Shown here: in pieces, positions 22,126 through 33,146 of the stretch
Numbering within the stretch: the first letter of the stretch is position 1
Layout of the letters: the number at the start of each line of letters is the position of its first letter
NCBI RefSeq assembly: GCF_052857255.1
Contig: NC_135505.1
Location: 62,785,649 to 62,849,648, forward strand
Origin: Amblyomma americanum
Lineage: Eukaryota > Arthropoda > Arachnida > Ixodida > Ixodidae
DNA length: 64,000 nucleotides
Direction: 5' to 3'
Made by a program: the position numbers and the translations under genes
The notes under the pieces: model-generated
What the model was told of the DNA's origin: nothing
The model's input: the letters and a program-made list of their open reading frames with translations, nothing else
Databases searched by the model: none

Positions 22126-23706
22126 TCTTCCTCGGTTTTATTTTTATTTCTATGCAGTTTTTATTTACCACAAAATACACGAGGCTTCCCTTTAACCAAG
22201 TCAGATGAACGGTCTTCAATAATCGAGGGGTGACGCGCCTGGCTCGCGACCTAAGAGGGAGCGGTTCGAATTCCTTGCCGGCATTTTTTTTTTCATTGTT
22301 GTGGGATGTTTAATTTACCTGCGCGAGGCCAAGTGGTTGTGACGGCAGGACCCTCTCGACCAATACCGATTTTCGGAGCACGGTAACGGCAATCACGACA
22401 CAGTGTTCTAGGCTGAATAGTACCAATATCGCTATCACATTACAGCATCCTTGTTCGCCACGGTGTTGAAGTTATCACAGAGAGGGAAACGGCGTTTACT
22501 GCCGAGCTGACCGATCACGTGCGCAAAATATCACGTAGCGGGTACGGCAAGCGGTCAAGAGAGAAGACGGAGAGACGTGTAGCATCTGAGAAGTTTTTGT
22601 TGAGACTACTTCTTTCCCATTATGAACTCAGCGACTCGGGGACAGCAATGGCTGAAAGTGCGCTCACCTATCGACGAAGAAGGGAATCGAAGCCACTGTC
22701 GGCTGCGAAAAGTTTAGAGTTGAGTTGAACATTACACGTAAGGCGTGGAAAGCACGTACAATAACATCGAACACAGTATAAATTGCACGCAACTAAAGCG
22801 TTCCGTATAAATGTGATCGCATGTGTCCTCACAAAGCGACAAAACAAAGTGGTAAAGCTGCGTGCTCATGTCTTTCAGCGTGTAGAAACATTTCAAAACT
22901 TTGCGGCAGTATCTGCAGCTCAGCATTCAAGCAGCGTTCAGAGCATCATCTCCGAGTTCTTGCTTTTCCTTAAGCTTCTTCTTTTAAAGAGCAGGTTCTT
23001 GATGTGTGGTTTCGTTTTGTGAAAACGAAGTAGTTTAGAGTCGCTCTCTTATGAACATTAGGATACCATGTGCCACGTTCACCGCAACAATGAATGAAAT
23101 TTGAATACTTTTTAAGACATGTGCAGCGGTGGCAGGGTTGACGGTAATTCTGGTCGGCGCACACGAGCATCTCGTTATTTTAAGTTTTTGGCGCTCGAAA
23201 AAATGGCGCTGAGAAGCCGCTTGTCAACACCTCGGGTGCTTAGTTTTTGTCTGTCTACGTCTGCGCACTGTTCCCTAAAAAACCTGACAAAAAACGACGA
23301 GCTTTTGTTTCATCTAATGATGCCAATGCAGGTCATTTTATGCTTGTCTATTGAAAGCTTACTACAAGATTTGTGCTTAGTATAGGGGTCAAAGCTGTTG
23401 TACGAGGAGAAAGTGAATAATTCGCAAACGATAAACAGAGCGCTTCGAGAAACTGCTTTGCGTTCAAGAGCCATCGACATGGCAAATGGAGATTCCGAAT
23501 TAGTAAGGACAGTAAGCGTATGCGTTACGCCGCTCATTTTAGAGTGTCGAGGAGCATTAAGCGGATCTTCGGTTGGTAATTATTGGAGTCGCTTTTTGAA
23601 TCATAATAGAGATTGGCGCTTTTGTGGTGATGTCAGTTTGAGAAAAAAAATTGTGCCTAAAAATAATAAGTTAATACGTGTCTATAACCTTTTGTTTCCC
23701 TAACAG
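22126..23706. other. Intronic sequence, no gene recognised
   Basis: End of lipocalin intron 1 by the exon model. It contains only short open frames and AT-rich sequence. The last bases form a pyrimidine-rich stretch (TTTTGTTTCCCTAACAG) that serves as acceptor for exon 2. Confidence 0.45.
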
Positions 23707-23882
23707 GTATTCAATACGAGTGAAAGAGTTTGGCTGTATCAGCAAACCGTAAGAGAGGATGTGACAATGATTATAAAAAACAAAACCGTGACGGAAAATT
23801 ACACTTGTATTCGCAATGAGATGACTGGAATATCAAAGAAAGAGTATAATTATACACAAAAAATGATCTTTGAATCGCGAGA
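23707..23882 (+). CDS. Tick salivary lipocalin, exon 2
   Basis: This exon follows the acceptor CCCTAACAG and is followed by the donor A|GTAAGT. It reads VFNTSERVWLYQQTVRE, the start motif of tick lipocalins (NTSE..W.....), then NKTVTENYTCIRNE and KKEYNYTQKMIFESR, covering the first beta strands of the barrel. It holds one cysteine and four N-glycosylation sequons (NTS, NKT, NYT, NYT). It starts in phase 0, matching exon 1a or 1b, and leaves two bases that exon 3 completes to a Glu codon. The frame is open throughout and ends at the splice site. Confidence 0.85.
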
Positions 23883-24160
23883 GTAAGTAAACTCTATGTG
23901 TGCTTGCATGCGTCTGCTTGTGTCTGAGCGTGCGTTCTCGCGTTCTGCGAGAAACTGGTCTGCGCAAAACCCCCCAAGAGTAATATCAGGGCAATAGTGG
24001 TAGAAGTGTGTGCGAATGCGCTGCAGGGTGTTCAGCTGCAGTCTTTGAATAATTTACAAACAGTCTCCATGAGATACAAAAAATGATAGCTTCTTATACC
24101 CACTAATAGCGGTTCTTGTGGATGTCTGAAAAAAAGAGCACCATTTTAAATCCTTAGTTG

Positions 24161-24403
24161 TAGCCGCAGCGGTGGCTTAGTGGTTACGGCACTCATCTGC
24201 TGAACCCAAAGACGCGGGTTCGATCCCTGCCGCGGCGGTCGAGTTTTGATGGAGGCGAAATTCTAGAGACTCGTGTACTGTGCGATGTCAGTGCACGTTA
24301 AAGAACCCCGGGTGGTCGAAATTTCCGGGGCCCTTCACTATGGCGTCGCTCGTGGCCTTCATCGCTTTGGGACGTTAAATACCCATAAACCAAACCAAGT
24401 CTT
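24161..24403 (+). mobile_element. tRNA-derived SINE (Ruka-like), tail type 1
   Basis: It starts with a tRNA-like head: A-box-like GGTGGCTTAGTGG and B-box GGTTCGATCCCTGC. The shared tick SINE body follows (GTGCGATGTCAGTGCACGTT, CCCCGGGTGGTCGAAATTTC). The 3' end is GCTTTGGGACGTTAAATACC then ATAAACCAAACC, unlike the tail of the 56420 copy. It lies in lipocalin intron 2, 280 bp after exon 2. Confidence 0.85.
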
Positions 24404-25059
24404 CAGTTGGTTAATTAAACTTTCGTATAACGTCAGGCTTCAGCTATTCACTGAAATAGTTTAGTTTTTTATTGCAGTTTGACATCTTGTTCAAATCAGG
24501 AATTACAACTGAGGGTTAGTAACATTCGTGTGAGATTTATGAATTTTGAATACTGCCATGAAGGCTGTAGGGGAACCCAAGAGTAAGGTCTGCTTTTCAA
24601 CCACCGATCCAGATCATTGTTGGCCTCATACAAATGGCGGGTACCCACAAAGGGGCCAGTCTAGCCTGAGCGCTCCTCAAGCTCCATAAGCCGCTTTGTC
24701 GTCGTTCCGGCTAAGCGCGGAGGCAGCGTAGTGCTAGCCACGTGGAATTATCTCCTCTTCCCGCACGCGAGAAGAAAGCATGGTCTCGATGCGGAAAGGA
24801 GCTAGGTAGCAGCGAGGAACAAAAAAAAGGGCGGGAGGAGGGGAGAGAGCTGAAATATACAATCCGTGCACCTTGCGATGCGAGGAATTCCCAGTCCGCA
24901 CTTGCCGGAGAGTGGTAAGGGCCTAACACAAAGCCCTCAGTCACGCGAAAAGTACGCCTTTAAACGCGCCACTTGCACGGTTTGAAGCCGCTGACTCAGT
25001 CATGTACAACTTCATATCTTACGCTGTTGATGTGGCGCAGCATTTTGTACTGTCCGAAA
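24404..25059. other. Intronic sequence, no gene recognised
   Basis: Non-coding stretch between a SINE and the reverse Gypsy remnant C. The purine-rich segment at 24820-24850 is low complexity. Confidence 0.4.
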
Positions 25060-26755
25060 TACCGATGAGGGAGCTATTCAGAGCACCTCTTTTGGCGCAG
25101 AGGCCCACACCCACATCTTGGCGCCGGATTTGTAGTACACCTTCCTTTGCCCAATGTTCAATGATCTCTACGGCTAACAGTAAATATGTGCCGGAAGCCG
25201 AGCTGCAAATGCCTTGACTCTGTCAGTAATGATAGCCGACAAGGCACCGTGCCTAAGCACAACGTCGTGCATAAAGAAGAGAGCAATTTCGGTGGCTGTA
25301 CCTCGCGCAAGAGCCTTCGTCTCGGCGTAGCGGGTCAAGTAGTCTGCAGACACTACGATCCACTCTTGGCCGGACGACGACCAAGGAAATAGTCCTTGAA
25401 GGTCCTTGCCGGCTTTATCGAATGGTAGTTGGGGTGGTTTGCTAGACTACAACCTGCAGCGATCCTTGAGCGCGGGATTGTTTGCTGCTAGCATTGCCGG
25501 CAGTACCTGAAATAACGCTTGACACTTGAAGTAAGCTGGGACCAGTAGTAGCTCTGCCGCACCCGGAATAAGGTACGCGTAAGTGCGGTGGTCGGTTCGT
25601 CATGGAAGGCAAGGGGGACTTCGTCCCGAAGACCAGACGGTATAACGTTCATGTAAGTTTCCAGACTGGAAGTAGACCTCTTAACCACCGCGCTCCGGAA
25701 GAAGAACGATGATGGTCTACTAGCTAGGCACCGGGGTTCTATAGGGTGCCCACCTTCGAGACGGTCGATGCGCAGCAGCTGTCTTGAAATGAGGTGAGAC
25801 ATACAGATTGCTACCAGGAAGCTATCTTAGTCTGTGCTGTCTTTCGTAGGAGGTTCGACGAGAGCGCGGGACAGGCTATCAGCATCGGTGTGCTTCTGGC
25901 CGGTCTTAAAAGTAACGGCAAATCAAATTACTGCAGGTGCAATGCCCAACTTCCTAAACAGCCGCAAGGGTCCTTTAAATATTGACCTCAACGCGTGATG
26001 ACCGGGGACGGTACGAAGCGATCTGCCATACAGGTATAGGCGGAACTGAGCGCTGGCCCTTAGTGACGCCAAAAGGTTTTCTTTGGTGCTAGAGCAACTG
26101 GATTCAGCGCACATAAGTGCGCGCCTAGCGTCGTTGATTACTTTGTCGACAAGGTCTTGCAGCTTAACTAATACTGCGTCATCGCCGACGTTGCTCGCAT
26201 CAGTGTGTACCTCCTTGTCGGCACCGTCGTCGAAATGCGTGAGGATCGGGGGCAATTCGGGGGTGACCGCAGCTCGTCTGAAGGCATGTGCTGTTCGTTG
26301 GCCAAGGAAAATCATGCGTCATCCCGGGTTAGCAGTGTCAGAGAGCGGGCAAGGTGAGCAAAATTTTAATGAAGCGAAGGTATTAGGAGCAGGGGCACAG
26401 AAACTGTCGGACCACTTGTTGTGGGCGGGGACTGGAAAGACCGCATGAACGGCAACTTTCTCAGTGTCAGCTCGGATTCCGTCAGCACTCACAACGTGCC
26501 CTCGAAAGTTGAATTCTGCGAACCCTAATTGTTTTTTTTTGTGTTTACGGGAGATGCTAGCGGACCGAACAGCTTCGAGCCACAGTTTTGAGCCTCAGAG
26601 CTTTGGGGTTGGCACAATGAACAGGACAGGGGTGGTCACGAGAGGCGGGCGCGTCATGTCGTCCGCAGGAAAAGGCAACATTGATCGAACTCTCGCCAGT
26701 GCCACCACCCAAGGAGCCGTTCAGGCAGGCGAAGGGAAGAACGGAAGAATGAGCT
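25060..26755 (-). mobile_element. Reverse-strand Ty3/Gypsy pol remnant (element C)
   Basis: Read on the reverse strand: the end of reverse transcriptase near 26500 (GHVVSADGIRADTEKVAV), then RNase H in 25923-26315 (EVHTDASNVG, CAESSCSSTKENLLASL, VPGHHALRSIF). The integrase zinc region follows in 25488-25802 (FHDEPT, YYWSQL, CRQC), then the integrase core near 25250-25400 (WIVVSADYLTRYAETKALA, FMHDVVLRHGALSAIITD). Domain order is normal. Stops and frameshifts separate the pieces, and no LTRs, gag or protease remain. It abuts repeat R1 copy 2 at its upstream end. Confidence 0.78.
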
Positions 26756-26758
26756 CGG

Positions 26759-27533
26759 TTTTAGTGCGCTCGCACTTATAATGGCCATTCACCACATTTA
26801 GCCGTTGTGCGATTGTCTGTCTGTTTGCTACAAACCGGTTCTCCAGAAGGCTGCTGATATGCTTACCGTGTAGGCGGCAGCTCAAATAATCGTGAGAGGC
26901 TGCACGGGAAGAATAACCGGGATTGGAACTCTTCCGATGTCCCACCTATGGCAGCATAGAATGGCATTTTTCGCTTGACCGCTGCACAACTGCGCCAGGA
27001 ATTGCTGGAAGAATCCCAGGGGTCTATAAATAGATGGAATGACCAATTCCTCACATAAAGACATTAAAATGAACGAATGAAATTGGTTTTGGGGATAAGA
27101 AACGGTGCAGTATCTGTCCCACTTATTGTCGAACACCTGAGCTGTTCCGTAGGGGAAATGATAACTTAGGGATTGATAGAAGAAAGGAAGAAAGATGTGG
27201 CGTAGTGGAGGGCTCCAGAATAATTCTGACCAACTGGGGACCTTCAACGTGCATTGACATCGCAAAGCACACTGGTGCCTTTCCGTTTCGCCTCCACCGA
27301 AACACGGCCGTCGCGTTCGGGTTCAAACCCGGGTACTTCGGATCAGATGCCGAGCGCCCTAACCACTGAGCCACCGCCGCGGTGTAACATTAACTCAATA
27401 TCGCTCTCCGGACAACTGCGTTCCGTGAACACTGTATCTGAACGCCGGAATCAAAGTGAAAACTGAACTGCTTGCGCTCCTAATTGGCATTTGGCCTAAC
27501 TACACAAATCTACCATACTTTTTTTTCAGAAAC
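26759..27533 (+). repeat. Dispersed repeat R1, copy 2, split by a SINE
   Basis: Matches 21700-22125 on both sides of a reverse SINE at 27079-27383. The left part runs to ACATTAA near 27062-27068. The right part restarts with ACATTAACTCAATATCGC near 27386, which aligns with GGACACTAACCCATTGTCGC in copy 1. Removing the SINE restores collinearity. Confidence 0.75.
27079..27383 (-). mobile_element. tRNA-derived SINE (Ruka-like), tail type 2, full length
   Basis: Reverse orientation. The tRNA-like head is at the right (complement of CCACTGAGCCACCGCCGCGG and of GGGTTCAAACCCGGG). The shared body follows, then the 3' region with CAGTATCTGTC and AATTGGTTTTGG, the complement of the 3' end of the 56420 copy. 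An ACATTAA duplication lies on either side in repeat R1, with a short A/T-rich tail between the left copy and the SINE body. Confidence 0.85.
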
Positions 27534-30046
27534 CAAGCTAAGTCTAGCCCGAGCACTCTTCACGGGCCACAGGCCGCGCAGTGCTATAGGCACGTCGCAA
27601 AACGCTGTTCTGCTTGTCACTGCGCTACCAAAATTTTGATTGTGCCACGGATCATTCAAGAACCTCGTGGCTGTGGAGCGGACAGATAAATGCCAACCAG
27701 TGCACATCACTGGGCCACTGCCCCAGCCTCCAGCCTGGGTTGGAAATCAACCAAATCCGCAATAAGCTTTCGTGACACCTTTCAAGCGCATGATTACTGG
27801 CAAAATTTGCTGAGGCTTACCGGTGCAATCCTGGGTGTTTGAAGCATTGCTCAAGACAGCATACAAATCAGTCAACCTCATTCATATCCTAGTAAATCTG
27901 AGGAATCTTTGAATCAGCACAAAATCTTTCTTTTAGCGGCCTTTCGACACAAAAAGATGCAAACATTGCTCGAAAAGGCATTCTGTTTTGAAAATAAGCA
28001 TTTTAACGACTATGAGATAAAACCCTGCGACAAATGAACCTTGAGACATTAATTTCTCGGTTTTCACTAACGTCCGAGAATATTTCTTCCTCAAGACATG
28101 TAATTGCTCCATCCTTACCTGTTGAAATCTTGCTGTTTTTTTAGATTTAGGCAATGTAGAGATTTGATTGCATTGAAATAAAAATGTGCTTTCTAAAAAA
28201 GTTTTCTGAGTGACCCTAAGTGTCTGGTAATTCTAGAAAAGAATAAACTTTTCTGTTACACAGAAGTTAGGTAATAAATAGAAGGATGAATTTGTGGGAA
28301 GAGTTATTTATTCGCTGAGAGCTGCGAGGAGCAGTTCGCGAACAGAGAGGTTACGTAATAACCCTGGGGTGCTCAAGCTGCATCGTCCTGAATGCTGTGA
28401 AGAGTACGGGAGTAATACCCCTGTAACACGGGACTTCTCGGCCTTTGCCGGAAAGTTGTCTTATTGCACTAAAGGAGGAAAACCTAAAAGGAGCAGCGAC
28501 GCTGCTACACGGCAAATCCAAAGGAGCTAGAACGCGGCCTCCTTGAATGCCAAAAGTCACCGCTGTGTGGGAAGCGGCGCTAGTAATATTATGAAATTAA
28601 AGCAGACGGTAGCACTTCAGCTAAGAGTGCTTTCGTTTATGTTGGAAAAAGTAGCTATCACGATAATAAACGAGCGTTCTGACGGTGAGAAACGGATATT
28701 TTGAAACAAAGTTTCTTTTTTTTTTCATCGTTCTCGGTCCGACCACGGTAGGCGCACTTCTCCGTTCGGCTCCTCGTCGTGTTCGAGAAGCGTGCTTTGT
28801 TGCTTGTGTCTTTGTGCACACAAGCAAACTCAAAACACGCACACAACAAAGAGCAAACGAAGAAAAAACAGCAAAGCGAGATGCGCAAGCACGTGTGTGT
28901 CGATGCGGCTGCTGAAAAGCGTTCAAGTCCTTTCTTAGCAGTGTGGATGTCTTTAGTAATAGCCTCCTCTACGGTTAAGGCTATACATAGCCTTCATACA
29001 TTACGTAAAACATGGGCTAAGTCGTTATGTCAGTGGTTATAAAGGAGTTGTTCAACCAGGGTATGACACAGGCAATAAGTAGAATCACTTATTAAATGTC
29101 TAAGCACTGTAAAACAACCAGAAACCTGCAAAAAATATGTTAAATACAATTTACAAAGCGTATCAGGCGAGGTGATCCAGTCTGTCTGCGTCTATTCGCT
29201 GCGTGGTTATAAGAGACGTTTGAAAAATCTTGTATCAGAAAGACGTCAGCATACTCTACAATAGTTCGCTTTAGACACGTCCTATTTATTAATGAGGTAG
29301 CGTTGCTGAGTGCCTGAGGTAAAAAATTGCAGCGTATGAGTGAAGTCTTAAAAATCCAAGTCGAATGGCATCATTGAACCTAGAAAGAACGAATCGGAAG
29401 CCATGTTCAGCAGTCTGGTGATATAAGAGATCAGACGCCTACAGCAGTGAGTCAAAGAGAAAGGAAATATAATTTATCTTTCTTGGGTTACGCCTGGCAA
29501 AACAACCGAATTAATGCCCTGAAAAAGTTAGTACATTAAGAAGGGGGATATTTTGTAGGAACACTACCCTGGTGACTTAAGGTGAAGCTGACGAATATTC
29601 CTTGAAACAAATATCTATATTCCTCATATTTTGCACGTACTGAACTTAGGTGAAATGCTTTCAGATCGATAAGCAGCTCCAGCGATGAGGGAAAAGTTCG
29701 TGGTAATGGCTTATTGGCGGAAAGAAAGAAAATTTACATTTTTGTAGGTAATAAAATGCAAGCGCCTAATGTCCTTTGGACGCTTGCAACTGCAGCGGGC
29801 AACCAGGGAGTTCAGTCGGCAGACAAGATCAGAAAACTAGTTGTTATAATTCTGCCCGCGGCTGGCCTAGGATAGGGCAAAAAGGAACGCCCGTGAAGTG
29901 GTCTTTGGGTTGAATTGGCTTTTTGTCCTTTTTCCAGACAACGATGAAATTATAGTTCCGCTGAGCTTGCTCTTCACTTCGGGGTCTCAAATACGGTTAG
30001 GCAGAGTCGATCATCATACTGATATATCTGTTCTCATCTTTTGCAG
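27534..30046. other. Intronic sequence, no gene recognised
   Basis: End of intron 2. It contains AT-rich sequence, a T-run near 28712-28724, and a short inverted repeat GCTTGTGT/ACACAAGC around 28802-28825. No domain is recognised. The final bases CTCATCTTTTGCAG act as acceptor for exon 3. Confidence 0.45.
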
Positions 30047-30126
30047 GATAGACACTCCTTACATGGGAACGTTCATACTAAACACGACCGAGCCTCCAAA
30101 GTCTATGCTAGTCACTTACCTTTATG
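30047..30126 (+). CDS. Tick salivary lipocalin, exon 3
   Basis: An 80-bp exon between acceptor TTTTGCAG and donor TATG|GTGAGT. Its first base completes the Glu codon from exon 2, then it reads IDTPYMGTFILNTTEPPKSM followed by LVTYLY, leaving one base. The 'P.SM.V' pattern corresponds to the middle strands of tick lipocalins, where the family often has 'SMTV'. It has one sequon (NTT). Phase in 2, phase out 1. An AG upstream at 29935 also looks like an acceptor, but using it would insert an unspliced intron-like stretch and does not keep the frame with exon 2. Confidence 0.75.
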
Positions 30127-30322
30127 GTGAGTTTGTTAGTCATGTGTGCAAACAAAAATGATTAGGGGAATGTCAAGTTCTCAGTTTGCGTTTTTTGGGT
30201 TTCTCTGTATAAATACTGACCGTATTTAACACTAAATAGCGTTAAGTGTGGCCAAGGCTTACTCTGTCTAAGCAAGTTGATATTAATTATAACAAACGGC
30301 ACATCTCCAACAAAAATGTTAA

Positions 30323-30364
30323 CTTTAACCCAACGTTTCGAAGCCGACTCGGCTCCTTCATCAG
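30323..30364 (-). ncRNA. Hammerhead-ribozyme-like core of the Penelope element
   Basis: Reverse strand reads CTGATGA (30364-30358), then a stem of five pairs (GAGCC with GGCTT, one G-U) closed by a 5-base loop, then GAAAC (30339-30335) and GTTGGGTT. CUGAUGA-stem II-GAAA is the conserved hammerhead core, and such ribozymes are known in the terminal repeats of Penelope-like elements. A short stem III (AC with GU) is possible before a GUU cleavage triplet. I could not find a convincing stem I, so activity is uncertain. Confidence 0.55.
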
Positions 30365-30433
30365 GGGTGACTGAGGGCAGTAGCAAGCGTCTTTTAAGTA
30401 TGGGAGTGAGGGGGGGGGGGGGGGGGTAGGCTG

Positions 30434-31147
30434 TTAGTCACCCTGGCGCACTGCAGGGAGGTGCTGAATGGCAACTTTTTTTCGTTGCTTTGAAGAGCTA
30501 AGTCCCTGGGCATATTCTGGGGGCAGGTTTCCTTTTGTGCGGTTGATATTGTTCGGGGTGGTTTGGATATGCCAGGATTCCAGAAGGAGCCTCTTGTGGT
30601 AATTTGTTTCGGTTCCGAGGATGCGGGTTTCTTCAAAGTTGATTGTATGGTCGGAGTCCTCGGAATGTTCGGCTACTAGATTGCGCTCTCTTTCGAATTG
30701 GCGGACGTCGTTTTTATGTTGCCGAATTCTTTCTTTGAAATTTTTCGTTTCGCCGATGTAGCTTGCGTCGCAGTCGGCGCATGGAATTTGGTAGACAATG
30801 CCTTGGGCTCTTTCTCTCGGCGGTCGGTCTTTGGGAACAGGTAGGCAAAGTGCAACAGTGTTTGTGGGCTTGTGCGCAACCTGGAGACCCGATTTTTTCA
30901 GGATTCGGGCGATGGTTTCGCTGACACATCCGGCATAAGGTAAAGTGACGTATTTTGGTGTTGGCGTTGGTTTTTGTGCGTTGATTTCTTGACGAATGTT
31001 TTGTTTTTGACGTCGAATGGTTTTTTGAATAAAGTCTTTTGGGTAGCCGTTCATGATGAGATCTTTGAATATCGCGCGTTGTTCTTTTTTTCTGTCAAGT
31101 TCTGTGCTGCAGTGTGTCCCAATTCTTCTGAACAGCGTCTTCACCAC
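30434..31147 (-). pseudogene. Penelope-like GIY-YIG endonuclease region
   Basis: A 237-codon open stretch on the reverse strand. The first 110 residues are basic linker (KKEQRAIFKDLIMNGYPKDF). Next comes the Cys-rich junction (QIPCADCDASYIGETKNFKE), which merges into the GIY-YIG core; here the motif reads V-Y ... S-Y-I-G. Conserved features follow: RIRQHKNDVRQ, NLVAEHSEDSDHTINFEE, and the late Glu in LLLESWHI. The catalytic-type Arg, His and Glu are present. The domain nicks DNA for insertion. The frame is open, but it lacks the upstream reverse transcriptase in frame and the element is truncated, so it is called a fragment. Confidence 0.85.
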
Positions 31148-31204
31148 TGATGCTTTATGGACTGTCTTGTGGTTCGAAGAGAAGGGGAGATACCGGCCTG
31201 AGTG

Positions 31205-32029
31205 GGTTGGTTAGCGGTATACGGAGAATTGAAGGGTATGGTCGTTTCGGGACATGAGGACGTCCAAAAACGGCATGGAGTTTTCTTTTTCCACCTCTAG
31301 CGTGAACTGAATGTCAGGTTCTACGGAGTTTAAATGAGGAAGGAAATTTTGAGTCTCAGACTTTTTGATGACGGCGAAGCAGTCGTCGACATACCTGAGG
31401 AAAATCTTTGGTTTCGGGTGGAATGAGTTGAGGGCTCGCTGTTCGACGTGTTCGATTTTTAAATTGGCCATGACGACAGAGATGGATGCTCCCATTGGTG
31501 TTCCTTTCACTTGTCGGCAGAATTATCCGTTTGACGAGAAGTATGTGTTTGATAGGCACAACTCCAGGAGGCGGCACACATCATTTACTCTCAGCGGGGT
31601 TCGTGCGCTGAGTGTGTCGTCGCATTGTAGGGCGTCACGGGTAGCGGCCACCGCAAGCTTCACGGGGATGTTTGTGAAAAGGGACACCACATCGAAGGAG
31701 ACAAGACATTCGTCGCCCTCAAGGGTGGCTTGGGACACCAGTTCGATGAAGTGACTGGAATGACGGATATGGGTCGCTGTTTTTCCTGCGATTGGGGATA
31801 TTAGTTTGTGAAGGTATCCTGACAACGACCGAACAGGGGAACACCGGAAGTCGACAATCGGGTGCAAAGGGATCCCGGTTTGTGGACTTTGGGCAGACCG
31901 TAGAATGCTGGAGCCGATCCGTTGGTGCTCAATAACTGAAGGTAGAGGTTTCGGAAGGTGGGGTGTTTTTCGAATACTTCTTTCAATGTTTTGTTTAGCC
32001 TTGCTTGGGTAGTGGTTGTGTGGTTTCAA
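31205..32029 (-). pseudogene. Penelope-like reverse transcriptase, C-terminal two thirds
   Basis: Two reverse-strand frames cover the reverse transcriptase. The first (31523-32029) has [20 protein letters not shown], the Penelope form of the motif with the first catalytic Asp. The second (31211-31510) has MKGTPMGASISVVMANLKIE and FLRYVDDCFAVI with the catalytic YVDD, then the 'MPFLDVLMSR' region. They are offset by a frameshift near 31515. The fingers domain upstream is missing. Reading continues after 31205 into the endonuclease region, with a stop or shift between. Confidence 0.85.
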
Positions 32030-32040
32030 TAAAAAGAAAA

Positions 32041-32984
32041 AATGTTTCTAAATCATTTCATATAGAGCATGAGGGCGTAGCTAGGTGTGATATAATGAAC
32101 GCGCATGAATTTTTTTGGAAGATCACTAGTGATAACATTGTTATTGTACAGGAGCATGCGATGTAGGCTTGCTGCTCTATTTAGTCTCGCAGATCGCACT
32201 TTTCGTGCTCCAGAAATTATTAGTAGTTTTAAAATTACGAACGAAATTTAACGCTTGGCGGTGCATCAACAATCTCAGATACTGGAGCATGGCGTGAGAA
32301 AAGCTGCGTCCAATATTTGTTTTGCTTGCTAGCAGCTAGTCACAGACGAAAGTGCCGACTCTAAGGCAGTTAGGTGAATTTTGCCGGTACAGCTGCCATG
32401 CCCGATCCGAATGTCGTTCTCTTTCAATCACATCAAGATACGATCATGACCTTTGCTGAGGTTTGTCAAAGATCCAAAGGCGAAAGGAACGTGTTTCTAA
32501 AATTAGAATCCGGCTGTTTCTAACGGATTATAAGTGTAGTCCAGCAGTGGGCACGTTTCTGCGGCAGCAGATAATGTGCAGTGCATAAAATAATTTTGAA
32601 GGTGGAATAAATTGTAAACTGATGCATACCCACATTTCCAGCGATGTTTTCTTGAACATACTTAAAGCTGAGTCGTTTTGTTACATAATGCCACTCAGTT
32701 TTTGCTTAAGGCAACAGGGAGACGGGATAAACAGAGGAGTTGTGCAACGAGGTGTGGGAAATACGAGGCAGAGGTTGTGACGCCATTATGATAACGGAAG
32801 TCCTATTGCCAAAGCCAACGCACTTCGTTCATTTTTCACGTCTGGACTATCAAAGAGTCCCCGCTGAGAAAAACAAGTCAAAGCTGTGATGAAAATTTGG
32901 CTTGAAGAAGTGAAAGGCGCCGCAGCTTCCTCACTTCTCGGTCGAAACCTAATCCGCGCCCTGAGAGGAGGGAGGAATGCTGGA
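32041..32984. other. Intronic sequence, no gene recognised
   Basis: Part of lipocalin intron 3, AT-rich with no long open frame. The right end may include the poorly conserved 3' end of the reverse SINE that follows. Confidence 0.4.
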
Positions 32985-33146
32985 CTAAAAGGAGAAAGGG
33001 ATGCCGTAGTGGAGTGCTGCGGAATAATTTTGACTTCTGGGACCTTTAAATTACACTGAAATCCTAGAGTAGACTTGCGCGCTTTCCGTTTCGCTTCCAT
33101 GGAAACCTGGCCGCGACGGTCGGGTTCTAACCCGGCTGCAGCAGTC
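32985..33146 (-). mobile_element. Ruka-like SINE fragment, reverse
   Basis: Complement of the SINE body: GTAGTGGAGTGCTGCGGAATAA corresponds to the 3' body, and CGGGTTCTAACCCGG to the B-box region. The tRNA head upstream of the B box is missing. It meets a forward fragment head-on at about 33146. Confidence 0.75.

Larger units (their letters stand above)
30323..32040 (-). mobile_element. Penelope-like element, 5'-truncated
   Basis: Reverse-strand retroelement with reverse transcriptase followed by a GIY-YIG endonuclease, the arrangement that defines endonuclease-bearing Penelope-like elements. The downstream end carries a hammerhead-like core (30323-30364). The upstream end near 32040 starts inside reverse transcriptase, so the copy is 5'-truncated. 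It lies entirely in intron 3 of the lipocalin gene, opposite to it. A G-run at 30411-30427 falls just after the endonuclease stop. Confidence 0.88.

Noticed and set aside
24161..24240. Possible tRNA gene
   Set aside because: A and B boxes are present, but the sequence runs directly into a SINE body seen in several other copies, and no cloverleaf acceptor stem is evident.
29935..30046. Alternative, longer version of lipocalin exon 3 from an upstream AG
   Set aside because: The reading before 30047 does not resemble a lipocalin strand and breaks the frame with exon 2. The AG at 30045-30046 gives the correct phase.
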